Shown here piece after piece: positions 12,056 through 26,140 of a DNA stretch of 64,000 nt. Each line of letters starts with the position of its first letter. Positions within the stretch are counted from its first letter, which is position 1. The translations under genes and the position numbers were made by a program. The notes beneath the pieces were generated by a model, which was not told the DNA's origin, did not search any database, and saw nothing but the letters and a program-made list of their open reading frames with translations. This DNA is from Tyto alba (Eukaryota > Chordata > Aves > Strigiformes > Tytonidae): the NCBI RefSeq assembly GCF_018691265.1, contig NW_024881300.1:6151546-6215545 (forward strand). Direction: 5' to 3'.

Positions 12056-13889
12056 GATCAGAATCTAGTTTAGCTAAAATATATGAAGGTGATGCTCTCA
12101 CAGTTGATGACAACTCACTGGAGGTTTTTGCCTTTAAAATGCTTTTTATTTGTTGCTTTTGAGAAGGTATATATGTGGAAATTAAATAAGCAGTGCTCTA
12201 GTTCAATGAATGTAAGGAATGAGTATGAAGTATAATATAGCAAATCTTCATTGTTACTTTCTCATTTAATGTGAGCTGTAATGGAAAAATGTGAAGGTTA
12301 TCTGGTTTATCCTTTATTTATAGTTTAACAGAATGTTTTGATTCAACACTATTGCTATTTGTGTTAATACAGAATATAAACAAATGCAATTAACCCAGTG
12401 TTCTGGTATGTGTGCATACATTTGCATGCATGTGTGTATTTGCTGAAATAGAAACCAAATACAATATTTATTTCCTGCATGAAAAGAACAGCTGGTAAAT
12501 CTTGGCAACTGCCAAAGAATAAACTGACAAAATCAGTAGTAACTTTTCTCCTCTGATTATATGGCAATATTGGTATCTACAGCAACAAAGCAGCCGATCA
12601 GCTGTCTGTAGTTACATCTGACACTAGGATATGACAGGGAACCTAAACAAGGTTTGTTATATTGATTTTGCTCTTCTTGGTTAGATTAGCAACATATTTG
12701 AACATAAGGAACGTCACACTGCTCCTTTTTATCCAGTAAAATCTAGTAGGACTCATCTTTTTTTTTCAAGGAAAAGGCATATGTTATCAAATGATATAGA
12801 GGCCCAGATGATAATAAAGGAGCACCAGTTATATAAAAGCAGTTACTGGGACAACTGTGCCATTGCTATTTCTGCAGACCTCGTCTTTTAAAAAATAAGT
12901 AAAGTTAATATGTCTCTTCATATTTTTATTTTGCTTTTGAAGCAGAAATTTAGGGTGAAACAAAAAGATGGATACAGCTGATGTGAAAATGATCACTTGG
13001 TCATAAGAAAGGATGGTCTGTCAAACATCTAGGAAGGAAGCAAAATATTTAAGTACAAAATGTTCCTAAGCGTTAGCACCTTAGTATTAGAGGAGCATGC
13101 AGAATATGTTTCTGGACTTCATGAGGAGTACGTGGTATAGAGGAAGAGAAGTTTGGCAGTCACATCAATGTTAAGAGACAGCTAACCATCTAAGCATGGT
13201 TGTGTGTGTGCGTGGGAAGGGTGTTCTTTGAGGGGGGTGGGGAGGAGGCGCGTTTCTTTCTTGGATTTCCCCCTCAACTTGTGATGAGATAACCACCTGT
13301 GGTTTTTTTTTGGCTTACAGTTTAAATGAGGATGGCCGCTGCAGGTTTTGCTGGTGCTTTATTGGTAAGGTGGTCTTGCTGAGGAACTTAATTTAGAAAG
13401 AGCAAGAGTAGAATAAATGTTTGGTACAAAGTCCTGCAACAGAGCAGGTAACGGTAAAGAATACTATTCTGGTCAGACTTGTTCTGTAGTTCTGATAGTG
13501 AAGTTGTTGGTCTTTTGGGGGGTTTTGTTCTTCTGAGAAAGAAAATCCTTCTTGTCACCAAATTAGCTTGTGCAAAATTGTTGTCTAATGCAGGTACTGT
13601 ATATCAATTCTACTTGAACTGTATTATACTGAACTCTGACCAAAGGATATATGGGTTAGGTACCTATTTAGAATTGCATTTAGTGACAGTGAAGAAAAAT
13701 AGAAGGTAAAATAGAGATCACAAGCTTCTTGTATGTGGTCTCCCTAAAATGAACTATCTTTAGGGAAATTATCTCCAATAACAATGTTAATCTGGCAACA
13801 TGAGCATGACTTGAGAGTCTTGGTCAGGTTGCCCGAATGTAGATTATAGCACTGTTAAACTGTGCTGTCCTAGCTTATGTTTGTTCAAT
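12056..13889. other. AT-rich unique DNA, no gene recognised
   Basis: No recognised gene or repeat. A short GT/G-rich stretch occurs at 13200-13260, followed by a T-run near 13302-13310. Open frames are below 80 codons. Confidence 0.55.
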
Positions 13890-14112
13890 TAAGCAGCAAG
13901 AAAAAATTTAAACAAAACCAGAACAAACACACAAAAACTGAAAACACCCACAAAAAAAGAAGAGGCTGAAAAACCAAACCAGTAAAAAACAATCAACCAA
14001 AAATCCTCAAAATAAAACCAAAGCTCAACCACTCCTGAAAACCAAAGACACAAACACAGAACAACCCTTAAAGTAAACAGACAAAAAAACCTCCCACCAA
14101 ACCAACATCAAC
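13890..14112. repeat. A/C-rich, T-poor low-complexity tract
   Basis: About 220 bases made mostly of A and C in irregular ACAAAA/CCAAA-like units, with roughly one T in thirteen bases in the core 13921-14100. It is too irregular for a microsatellite and lacks a single period. Similar A/C or complementary T/G tracts occur at 25903-26010, 33356-33415, 57078-57118 and 56504-56623. Confidence 0.75.
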
Positions 14113-16614
14113 TTGTATTAGTAACCTCATATTTCTACTATTCAGTGAAATAGAATAGTAGACACTAATTTCCTAGAATCTTCAAGTATTCCATTTGTGC
14201 AACCCTGTATTTTGTGGACAGGTAGATCCATACAACTCTAAATGGATGATTTTGGACTCTGGTAGGAGAACTAAATTCATATGGAATTGATGAATGCCAA
14301 GGTTAGATATGTAGATTTCGGTAGGTTTTGATATATTGCAATATAATTTCCTTTTAATTTCCCCTCGCCTCCCATGTTCTATAATACTAGTTCTACCTTC
14401 CTGATGGTTTCTAAATCCTAGTTGAAAAATAGATCCCAAAGATCCAAAACCACATTGTTGTAAAATAGAAGAAATTTATTTTTTCCTGATTTTGGAAGGT
14501 GTTAACATAATGTTTTAACTGTGCATTGTTTCCCTGTGGAGGTTATTTCAAACACAGGCAGGTAGTATTTGAAATTCCTGGGAAAACTAAATTTCAAACT
14601 AAAATTATCAAACTGTTCTGTACAGTACACACACCTGTCTCATCACAAGGCATTAAATGTCAGGTCAGCATCTTCAGGGTTTTTCAAATTTTAATTAATA
14701 TTTTTGGGGGCAATTGAGATGTAGGGTAAAATAACTTGAATCCAGTTATATTAGTTTTCCCTGTGGATAAGACATCCGTTGTAAAGAAATCTTTTTCTCA
14801 TCCCACACCTAATGCTTCATTTTAACCCTTTGGCACTGATCTTCCTGGATTTGAATCAATGTTGAAGGGCTCAAAACATTACAGCATCAGGCTGTTCTAA
14901 AGCAAAATCATTACTGATAGTTTTTAGCTTGAGTTTTGTGACACTCTGCATGGGCTTTTTTGGTCCAAATTGAGGTTTTGGAGGAAAAAAATCTTGTTTT
15001 CTGGTGGTGGTGTACTGATGTTCACAGGCGACCTGGAGGAAGTTGGGCTAAATTGTTATTGTAGATGAGAGATGAAACAAGTGTCTAACAGACAGGCTGT
15101 CTGCAGCACTGACATTTATCTGAAATATACATATGGGAAATCTCTTTTAAATTTTGTGTTCTGTGTTACTTTACAGAACTTGACCTGTTAATAGATCTAA
15201 TAGGTATTTCACAACAGTCTTCAGATTACATCTCTTCAAGTTTATAAGTAGCGTTTAGGTGACCGAATGGTTTTGTTTCTGTCTTTATTTTGATGGTTTT
15301 GGAAAATCTTTTTATTCTCCCTCCCTCTTGTATAACAGATAATGGTGGCAGAAATTTATTTTTTCTGGACTAGGTATAGATATACATAATATTTCCAGAA
15401 GATCATAATTGTAATAGTTACTTTTTCCCCAGGAGCAAGACATCTCACTTCTTTCCTAAAATGCTGCCTTAGTTTGCATCTCCTTCGTAAATCTTATTTT
15501 AGTATCAAGCAAAACAATAGGATAGGCGTGAGACTTCAGAGATCATGGTATTTTTTAGAGTTGTATGACAGATTAATACTGGCAAAAAATATATCATGGA
15601 TATTTACAGCTTTATCAATTATGTAAGGTAGCCATCTATTTTCATGCCTGAAAGCAAGATATTAACATGATGTGAATGGAGTACACTTGAACTACAAGAC
15701 AACTCTAGCTAAATGGCATAATATTAGACACCACTTAAGCAATGTGAAAACAATGCTATTTTATAGGACTTATTGTTGTATGGACATAGTGAATTTGTAT
15801 TCATGCTGAGGAAGAAATCATCAGTTTCAATGCTGTATGGTTTTATGTGAACCTAAGTACTGTGAATCTTGGCTCTGATCTGTACTTTTGCTAGTAATAT
15901 AAAATTAATCTTAACAGCTGAGTTAATTGGAAAGAAAAGTGACATCTAACCCAGAAATAAGCCTAATGAAATCCATTAAGTAACTTAATGATTACATAAT
16001 TATATTCATTTAAATTCAGGAATTGATTGCTCCAAAATTAATTTTCACTATCTTGATACACTTTACACACACTTGTTTATTGTTGAAGTGAGAGGGATCA
16101 TTTTCATTTCACTGGCATCTTGCCTTGGTTGTTTAAAAGGAATGTTATGTTTTGGAGTAAAATTATATGACCGTTGTTAACCTCCGGGAAAGTCCGTTCA
16201 ATGGGGATATTACTGCAGTTTAATGGACTTAACAATAGTGACCTAACGAAAACTGAAAATTGAATGAGCCAAAATGTATGTATAAAAGGCCCTAAAGTGC
16301 TTATATCAGAATAATTGAGGCCAGGCTTTTGGCTGACCTCCAGCTGTTCTTTTAAGTGTACAGATTTTTTTTCTTTACATGCAATATCAGATGCAATCCT
16401 GTGATTCGTACTTTGATTATCATTCTGTGTCAATTCTGCAGTTTTGTCATCGGTACCATTTTTCTACCCGTTTACTTAACCGAGGTGGGAAGAGTGTCTT
16501 TAAACTTTATTCGTTTGGAGAGTTTTTGTCATGCTCTAGAACTAGATGTACAATCTGAATAGTTTCCAGTATAGTAGTGAAAGAAATATCAAAATAGCTG
16601 CAACCATTGTTCTC
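14113..16614. other. AT-rich unique DNA, no gene recognised
   Basis: 2.5 kb without recognisable gene or transposable element. A 109-codon minus-strand frame (16104-16433) is open, but it has no recognised domain and no convincing start or splice context. 16080-16560 has fewer homopolymers than its neighbourhood, which might reflect an older conserved or repeat-derived segment. This could not be decided by eye. Confidence 0.5.
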
Positions 16615-17066
16615 CTCTCTTCAGAACCTGTGGTCCCTGAGCACCCCCTGGCCCTCTGCCTGGGTTTAGCCGGCTGTGCCCGAGGCCAGCTCTGATGGGG
16701 GCAGGTTTTGGGGCTTGGATCTGGCGGCTGCGCGAGGGAGCGAGCGCCGGGCCTGCTGCCTCGGGGGTCGGGCCTTCGCCCGCCGGCCCTGCCCTGGCCG
16801 TGCTGCAGCCATGCCTCTGCCCGTCGAGCAGAGCTGGCCCTCAGGCTGCCTCGCCACCATGGCTTTCCCGACACCCACGGGCCTATTAGCTGACCCTGAC
16901 GGCTGTCACCAGACCTGCTCCATTCCTTTGAGGCTGCTGTGGGCTGCACCTTGCGCTGGTGAGGATGCTGCCCTGTGCCTGCCTTGCTGACGGGCTGGCC
17001 TCTTGGCTTATCTTCTCGTATGGAGCAGCACCTTCCTGCTGCCTGCTGACTCATGGTTTCTGAAGT
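16615..17066. other. isolated GC- and CpG-rich island with short inverted ends
   Basis: About 450 bp of strongly GC-rich, CpG-containing sequence (many CG dinucleotides around 16720-16800) sits between AT-rich flanks and begins and ends abruptly. At its edges lie CTTCAGAACC (16619-16628) and GGTTTCTGAAG (17055-17065), which are inverted copies of each other with one inserted base. The rest of the ends do not pair well. Open frames of up to 170 codons cross it in several frames, but their Arg/Pro/Ser/Gly-rich products are what GC-rich noncoding DNA gives. It could be a CpG island (promoter), a fragment of a GC-rich repeat such as an LTR or the 5' part of a LINE, or a nonautonomous DNA transposon. 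I cannot decide between these. Confidence 0.6.
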
Positions 17067-20000
17067 AGAAAATAACGGCAGCTCAAAAAATGAGTGTTAG
17101 GTAACTGATGTTAAAAAAAACCCCCCAAACCTTTGGGAGATTTCTTTATTGGCCTCAAAAGCAGCTAGGGTAAGTGGAAACTCCCAGAATACAGGTAGGC
17201 AATAGAAACTATGTAATAGCACAGAGCTTTTAAATATTCCATCAAACATCACTTTACCGGATGAATGAATTCTACAGATATAGAGAGGAGTGGAGAGAAT
17301 ATGCCTGAGTCAATGATCAACTAATTATAATGTCTTTCCAATTATTAGATGTGGTCACAGTGACAAGTAGACTTAATTGAAGTGTTAATGCTATTCTAAT
17401 GCAAGTATGTGGAAAGCATGTTGTGATAATACCACAATTTCTGCTATGGATGATAACATAATAGAGAAGTTCTAATAATTTCTAATTTATTAGTGGCCTT
17501 GATGAGTTATTCGACACTCTGATTTCCTATATTAAACTCAGGGTAACTGTTGGTGAGATTTTTTTTTTTATCTTAAAGTTGGTTTACAAATCGGTGTAGC
17601 TTAATGGATTCCAGTTTGGTTGTAGGAACTGTCAGTATTTTTACTGATGCCTTTTATTGTTTATCATAACTTATATTTTTACATAGCATATATCTTGCAT
17701 TATGAAACAACAGAAAAGCGCTTGATGTAGTGGGAAAAGCAGCTAACTAGTTGTCAGGGATTTTATTATTATACTGAGGTAGACAGCTAAAGTGGAGACC
17801 TAACAAGGAACTTCAGGTCATTGAGTTGGTGACTTGATAAAAGGTTAGATAACTTCCACAGAAAGAGCTCTCTACAGTAAAGTAGAGGGGAGAAGACCAA
17901 GATCAGAAATGGTCGTTTGCAAAGAAGATTTGCTAGTGATCAGAGAGGAAGCATGGCAAAATATGGAGATACATATTTAAACTAAGCAGTGAAGGTTCTG
18001 AGTTTTGTGCATTGCACTTGAAATCACTTTGCATGAAAAATTGCTATCAATAAATAGAATTGAGAAAAAATTCAAATAATTCTGAGCATTCTGTGCACAA
18101 GTTTAAGATTTTTTTTTTTTCCTTCTCTGGTCAAGAACTTATTTGTTCTTGTATTTGTTGATTAAAATGCTGACTGTAATAGAAAATTCTCAAAATCCAA
18201 AGACATGCCATCTTTGAAAAACAAAACCAGAGCATAAAGGTAAGGTATTTCTCTGTATACATGCATAAATATTTTTTTGAGAGAGTATGTGTATAAAATT
18301 GTGGTCTTGAATATGTGGCCTTGAAGTGATTTCTTCAGACTTGAGTTTTCTGCCTTCAAGACCAGAACTGGTTCTTTCTCCAACACTACCTTCTATCTCT
18401 TACTCTATGCCTATAAACTTCTGTTCCTTTGTTGTGAGGGTATTCCTCTGCTACCAAAATGCCTCTTGAAACTGATGTTTTCTTTCCTACCCGAGATTCC
18501 TGTCTGTTACCAGACCTTTCTTTTTACTTAAGCACTTTTTTCTGCTGTTCCAAACCCTTCTTACATTCTCATTCTCACCTTTATGCAACATCATCTTTTG
18601 CTGTTTCTGGTCTTCCCCAGTAGTGCTTGTTGGACTGCTCTGTTAAAAGTATAGGGTGGTTGAGATGAAATTTAGATGTAGTTTAGGCTGTAGAAACTAT
18701 TTATTGTCCTGATAACAGAAGGAAAATTAATACTATTTTTAATGCCCTTAGTCGCTTCTGGAGCATCCAGCACTCAAGTATGTCATATGCTGTGATTCTT
18801 GGGCATATGGCAAGGTTTAGAGAAATGCTTTAAAATACTTGTATGATCTTTCATGTGGGATACCTGAAAGGAGCAATGTAAAGCTGCATTTTACTTGTGA
18901 AGGATTTTGACAGCTACTTCTGTTCAATATCTGTATGATTTCAGAAGAAAGGAGTGGTGTCTTTTAGACTAAATGTCTTTTACTAGCTCTGTTCAGGTAA
19001 GTTACATATTAGCATATGTCACTTCTGCTGTTTATGCTATATAACCTTGTGATTTTTAGATAAGCTGATAAGAATACTGTACGTCAAGGCTTTAAATAAT
19101 TAAAACACAGAAACCCCAAGCTTCTACATTTAAGTATAGTAGCCTTCTGCTTTTTCTGTGCCACCCTGCACAATATGAAATGAAGCTACCTGCAGGTGAG
19201 AGGTTTGAGATAACCAATACTATCTTAAGCTCAGGGAAGAGGAATGCTTTTCTCCCCGTATGTTTCACAGAGCTGTTGAGTGAAGCAACAGTACATTGTA
19301 TCTGGGCAGGAAAATACTTTCTGTTCAGCCCAAGTCAAGAACAAAATTGCAGGAGCTAAATGTAATTGTAAATCTCACTGTCTCATTTCCAAGTGCAAGG
19401 AACAACTTGTTTCATCTTTTCACAAACACAAGTTTATATATCTGCAGTATAGTACACAAAGACAGAAAGTAGCACCAAGCTTTACACTGAATGGATAGTC
19501 CTTGAGTAGCAGATGAAAGAAAACTGTATTATTCTAGCACAAAAACATGTTTATATCATGTTTTGCTTTGCATAACTGTTATTTGGTCATGACAGACTTG
19601 GTATTTAATGCTGCAGCGTGAGTTCATTGTTGTATACTACGATATTGGCTGATGGCTAGCTAAACATTTGTAGTAGTGGATGTTTCATTCTGGAATTGAT
19701 TCCCTGTGGATCTTCTGTATCACAAATGTGAAAGTAATTTTCTCATCCAAGCTGTCAGTTGTCCTTTTCACAAATTCTGCCTCAGACGTTTTGCTTGGAA
19801 TATTGGCAGAAGGTCAAGATGTAATACTTAAGATTTTGATCTAAGAAGAACTGGTTGAGGGGAAGAACTCAAGGCAAGATGCTACTTGATTTTTTTTTTT
19901 TTTCTTAAGCATTTATTCCCTTCATTCTTACCCTAATTATTTGAAGAGAAAACATTGAAAAAAGCATGAGACTATCCTTTCCTTTTTAGCTTGACAAATA

Positions 20001-23000
20001 TCTGTATTCAAGTGAAGTTGCAGTGAAAGCAGTTTCTCCGCTATTTAAATGATATAAAATATAACGAAGCTGAAATCAACAAAATCAAGTAGTCACTATT
20101 CTGAAATCTGCTATAGTTTAAAAAAGTCACGCTCTGTGTATGTTCCTAAAACAACACCCGTAATGAGATTGTTCAGTCTTGTGAAAAATTCTAAAATAAA
20201 ATGCTGCATGGCACTAAGCGTTTCTCCAGCAACAGTAGTTAAGCATATGCATAGGTAAAACTGCTGTTTCACACTTGTATAAAAAACAAGGACAGTTTAT
20301 TTGTAAAGAAATGTTCGGAGATTCAATCACTGCCTAAAGCATTGTGATATAGCGTTCACTTTTATAGAATTAGGTATGGAACAAACTGAATATAACTCAT
20401 AAACGAGTAGTAGCTCCCTTTTGAGGGTAACAAAACTTGCACGCAACTTTGCCATTTTATAAAATTGTTCACCTGTGAAACAACAGGCTTAAATAAACAG
20501 CCTTGCTTTACAAAAAGGAAACAAATGTGGTATGTCAGCAAATGTCCTTTTGTGTAGTTTGGAACATTGCTAAAATTGGCCTAATGCCAGGATGAAAAAT
20601 TGCCAGAAGTTGGAGAGTGCCTGAGCTTTTAAATTACATGTACTCTGGATATTAATAGAACCTAGAGTATGTAAGTAATGAATTAAATGTTGATTGAAAT
20701 ACAACTGTTTCACAATCATGCCTTGAATAACTGGTACCTTTGAATCTAGTCTGATTTTTATCAGATTATACATTTCAATTTTTCCTTCAAATGTTCTTTC
20801 AAATCAGTATAAATTATTGTATGTAGTTTGTATGCCTTGATCTTTAGCTTCCATGACAACAGGATACAGATAAATAGATTTCCATAACAATTGTAGACAA
20901 TGTTTAGTATCACTGCTGTTTTCTGTTAGTACTGCTTGCTGCAAGAAAGTAGCATCACTTTGTATGATTTGAAAGGAGCATTTGTTGTAGTAATTGAAGG
21001 AAAATGTGTACAAAGATGATCGTTTGAGGAAAATTGAATGACAGTAAAAATGATACGGAGTAGGAGGAGAAAATGTTGTTTCGTAGTGACTGGAATTTGT
21101 TTCTGGTCAACTTTATTGGCGGTACCATTTGATAGACTTGAAGAAGACTGTTTATTTAACTGACACAATACTGCGTTTGGTGTATATTAAACATGTAAAA
21201 TGGATGCAAGTTAACCTCCTAATAAACATCAGCTATTACATTTTTACTTTTTACAGCTTTAATTTTCAAACTCAAGAGCCATAGATTTCAGATTCCCGAT
21301 TGTTACATAAGATGATATCTACACAGTAATGAGCTGTTCCATCTCCCAATCAGCTGACGAAAAAATACAATGACAATAAAATCAGTGTTTATGAATATTT
21401 ATATTTTATACATCTTAAGTTCATACTTGGTAAATATAATGCTAATAGAGTATTCTGAAATGGAGCATGTTTTAACAATAGGTAATATTCTGAAACTGGA
21501 TTGTACCTTGTATGCTAACTCACTGTGTATGAAGAATTAAAGGCCAAGCACTGAGTATTCACTGTTTACAGAGAAGGAAATTGTAAATTGATACCTCTTC
21601 TATTTTGTTATGCAAACACATGCATAAACAAAGGATCAGATCTAGAGTATTGTTTCTCTGTTACCTTTGAGTTGACACAGTCCTCATTTTAGAGGTACTA
21701 GAAGCAAAGTAGAGAAGCCTCGGGATCCTACCTTCTGTCCAGTCTTGCTTGGCAGATGGAATAAATTCAGCTTTTTAAATTAAAGTGCTCATCAAAACAT
21801 TTTGCTTTGTAAATAAAATCCACTATTCTTGCTATTTCTTATAAGCAACCTATAGTATTTATTTTATTCAAGAATATCAGTAAAATTGTCTAGAAAAGCA
21901 GGAATTCCATAAACCACTAGGCCAATTTCCTCAGAATAAATGACTACTCAAATTGTTTTATTGCCAAGTTTTAACAGGGCTCTAGAGTTCAAAAGATATG
22001 TTACTTAGCTTATAAATCTTTCATTGTTATTCTATGCTTGTTTTCTGTTTTGAAGTGTAGATACTGATGTCAGCTTTGTGCCCAAATATTCAGAAATTTA
22101 ATATGTAATTACTGCTCTTGGTTTTCTGAAATTGAACAGGTTATTACTGCTTTGCATAAGAACTCCTCTCCAATATTTAATTTATTTTCGAATTCCAGAA
22201 TTGTTGTTTTAAATTGTTTGGCCACTTGAGTGAATTATGTGGCCACTTGACATTTTTCCAATGTTTTCTTAGGGATTTTTTTCTACACTGAAATAATTTA
22301 AACGCAATTAAGGATATATGAAAAAAATCAAGATGCTTACATGATGTTAAACAATTTTCTCTCCCGGTCAGTATATTTAGGTCTCAGTCATCTGAAAATG
22401 AGTGTTCTTACATGTTACAGACTTCACTAGCTTTGTTACCTTGTGGTTTCTTCTTGTTGAAAGAAAACTAACATTAACAACATCTTTGGCTTTAGAGAAC
22501 TGCTTTAACTCTCACTGTCTTGGATTTGTGTGCTTAGGCTAATGGAAAAAAAAAAATCTTTAGCTATTTTTCTATATTTATATTTTTATACTGGGAGGGA
22601 AAAATACTTTACTACGTATGAGCTAGTGTTGATAAAGAGTAGCATCTGTGTTTTAAGTACTTAATATCTAAGTAGTAGTCATTACTTGCTAAAATGCAAT
22701 ATATTTTGGATTTATATTTTTTTGACAATGTTGTTTTAAGTACCAACATCCATATCTCTCAGAGAATCTTGTGTAACATTGGTGCTTTATGCAGAGGATA
22801 TTTCAAAGAGTAATATTAGATGATGTGCATCTGCTTGCTCTTCTGCAGATTTCCCTTTCTAGGCTCTTTTGTAATAACCTTGACCCTTTCTGAAAGTCAG
22901 ATGTAGATTTGCAAGTAACTGAAAGATCCATACAATTTGCTGTATATTCATATGTAGCTTATAAATCTTCACAGCTTTAGCTGTTTTTTTCATGTTTCTC

Positions 23001-25902
23001 CTACATGCATTTTTTTTCTCAAAATGAAAAGATGAATAAAGAAAATGTTATAGACTTGAAATAACTTCCACTCTTTACTGTTAGACTGTTTTGAGACAAT
23101 GTTGCAGTCCCTATGAATACAAAAGTAAATACATATTCTTGGCAATAGTTAGTAGAATGATTGCAGTAGCCTGTCAGGTTATACTGCTGATTTAGCCAAG
23201 AGGTACATTAGAGCACAGCTGGAAAGTTCCAGTGATGGACACAAATGTCAGGATGTAAAGAGTTGGCTAGAGAACACCGTGTTTATCTTCTCAGGTGGAA
23301 TGTATATAATAGTTGGCTAAAAAAAAGCCCATAAACGTAACTTTGGGAATTTTACTGGTGTAAGTGTGTTCATATTTTAAATTATTTTCTTGGTGATGTG
23401 GTAGTATTTTGTGCTCTGCCCATACATGTTTTTGATGCTTCAGCAGCTTAATATGTGGTAGCTACAAACGTGCTTATAAATATGTGACAAATATGGCTTG
23501 CAGTATACAAGGAACACATCTATTTTAGTGTTGCCCTAATATTCTTTGTAAATACTTGAACAGTTGCTTAAAGCAGGTTTTCCAAGATCTTACAACAGAG
23601 TAACTAGCTTGAGTATTAGGGCATATTTGTTCACTCTTACTTATGTTTCTGTACTGCATGAAATAATCCATATTGCTTCCTATATAGCTTGTGCTTTATA
23701 CTTTTTTCCCCAGATAAGTGAGTGGCTCTTTACAAAGGGTATTAACTACTTCATTTTTTACAAGTGAGTGCAGTGTACAAATAACAAACGTGTAAAATAG
23801 GGTTCAGTTGCTTTCTCGCTGTTGTATGGGGATTCTGTGGCCCAAGTGGAGGGTGAATGAAGGAATTTAATCCATATCATGTAAGCATAAATACTGAATA
23901 TGTGTTAATATTAAAGAATAAAAAACTGAATTATCAACAACAATATTTTTAAAATATTTAAAGTATTTCAATCCCCCAGCAGCCAAGAATGAAGCAAGTA
24001 TGTAATACTTACTTTATGTAGATATAGTAATGTTACAGCATTGAGAAAAATCTTATTTTTATGGAAAATACTCTTAATTACATGAAGCTACAACACAAAG
24101 GAGCTGAAGTGGTCTAGAAATGCAGTAGCTTGACAAGAATGAAAAGTAGTGTGGAAGTGTAAAGTATTAGTACAGCTTGAGAAGCGGTGCATTTACTTAA
24201 TTCAGCAGTAAAAGTATTTGTGCCAGCACTTCATTGTCAGGATTGAGGCCAGAGGTAGTCTTACTTTTTGTGCAGTGTCAGATTTCCATATGGATGACTT
24301 TTGTGTGTAATCCCTGGGCATTGCTTATTAAGAAGCTATGGCATAAAAAACTGCTCTGTAAACAATCTAAACTTTCCTTGATGGAGCAGGATGGTGGACT
24401 AGAATTTGTATAAGGGTCCCAAAGTTAGTTGACAACCCACCTTCTCCTCATCTTTATTGTGGTTTGTTTCAGGTGTGACAATGTAAATATTTAGTGATAT
24501 TTGTTGCAGTGGGTCCATATATGCATATACAGGAAATGTGTATGTACTCATGTGTGTGATAATTGAAAAATATATATAGAATAAGAATTATGTATTCCTG
24601 TTTTACATACTTGATATGGTATGTTGAGAAATATTCCTTGTATTCAAGTGGTGAGATGACATTTTAAGGTCACGCATGCATGATCAAACATGATGTTGCT
24701 ATTTAGAATACGTTTCCATTTTTGGACTTCTTTTAGTAAGTTACGATTGGGTTTCTCAGAATATTTAAAACATTTTTGTTGGCTGCTGCAACTGTATAAT
24801 TCAGGCTTTCAATGCCAGTTGTGTATACCCTTACTGTATAAATACATAATCGATTTTAAAAAGGCAGTACTTACCATCTCAATTCAATTTTTTGTATATA
24901 CTTGTAATAGGAACATCAATAGAATCTTTCCTGTAAACGATCCCTAGTCCTTCAGTAAGAGTGATACAGTAACAGGGGCTTTAACCTAGATTATTATTAA
25001 CTGTATTAATTCAACGAACCCAACTCTATTCTTGTTTGTAATTAAACTGGCAAGAGCCTTATGATTTTAGTGTGCAGATATTCAGAATTGTTTCTCACAG
25101 CTATAAGCATTTTCTAAAAGTTAGATTCTTAGTAAAATTATTTTTGAGAACTTGTTCTATTTAGTAGAATTCTAACCATAACTTGAAGGTACGATTACTA
25201 CCCCCTCCAGCATAAGCTCTGTCCTTAGTTCACTAATTGAGACAGGTTGTTAAATTCTATTTATGTGTGTTTCTCCAAATATTATTCCAAGCATATAATT
25301 TCCCTTAAACCTTTACATGCTCATCATAATATAAATGAAGCATGCCAATAATATTTTAAAGATCACTTAATACCTGGATGATCTATGCATGCTATCTGAA
25401 AAATTGCTCTGTTTTACTTCTTCAAAAATGTATTTTATGGCCATTGCATAATAGCCTTAGCATATTGACAGATTACTGTATTTCGTCTCAGTTGTACTTA
25501 GAATATATTAAAAAAAAAAAGTATCTGCCCTAGAAATTCATCCATTCTAATAGACAGGAAAAACTATGTGTTGGTGCTAATCATGGTTTGTTTTTTTGGT
25601 CTTTTTCTAATTAGAGAATATGAAGTGGAAGAGAATTAGTGTTAAATTGCAGGGAACAAAGATGAATGAGGTAATGATACTATTATTTAGATCATTTATA
25701 AATGTAGTGTGAGGCACACATTTATCATAGAAGGTGATGACATACCCAAAAAGAAAATAAAAAGAAATGGAGAAGGCATTCCCTTTAACTGACAGGTATT
25801 AAATAAACTTCAGTATATTAAGTCTTTTAATATAGGCTATATTGTTTTATTAATGTAACTTCATTTCTAATGTTTTCTACAACAGTAGATGTGATGTAAT
25901 TT
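17067..25902. other. AT-rich unique DNA, no gene recognised
   Basis: Nearly 9 kb with low GC, frequent A/T runs (for example T-runs at 17559-17570, 18109-18120 and 19891-19904) and only random open frames under 90 codons. No CR1, LTR or RNA gene could be recognised. It is consistent with a gene desert or a deep intron. Confidence 0.6.
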
Positions 25903-26010
25903 AAAAACAAAACAAAACAACAACAACAAAAAAACAAAAAAACGAAAAAAAAACCACAAAAACAAAAACAAAAACAACAAAAAACAAAACAAAACAAAAA
26001 AACGACCAGG
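25903..26010. repeat. T-free (CAAAA)-type low-complexity tract
   Basis: 108 consecutive bases without a single T, almost only A and C with an occasional G, in CAAAA, CAA and longer A units. Birds lack active L1 elements and CR1 does not end in poly(A), so this is unlikely to be a recent LINE tail. It is best read as a simple repeat grown by slippage. Confidence 0.85.
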
Positions 26011-26140
26011 TCTGTATTCTTCTAAACAGGAATTTTAAGGAGGAAAGGCTTTTATTTTTTCCAAAATGTCAATCCTGCTCCCTTATTTACCAGAGGTGGT
26101 AACAAGGAATCAGGAATAGGTTGTAGACAGAGAGTGTCCT

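Noticed and set aside
16104..16433. 109-codon minus-strand ORF
   Set aside because: No family recognised, and no start, splice or end signals of note.
16542..17054. 170-codon minus-strand ORF over the GC island
   Set aside because: The product is Arg/Pro/Ser-rich and several other frames of the same island are equally open, which is what stop-poor GC-rich DNA gives. The C-terminal part runs into AT-rich flank. No domain recognised.
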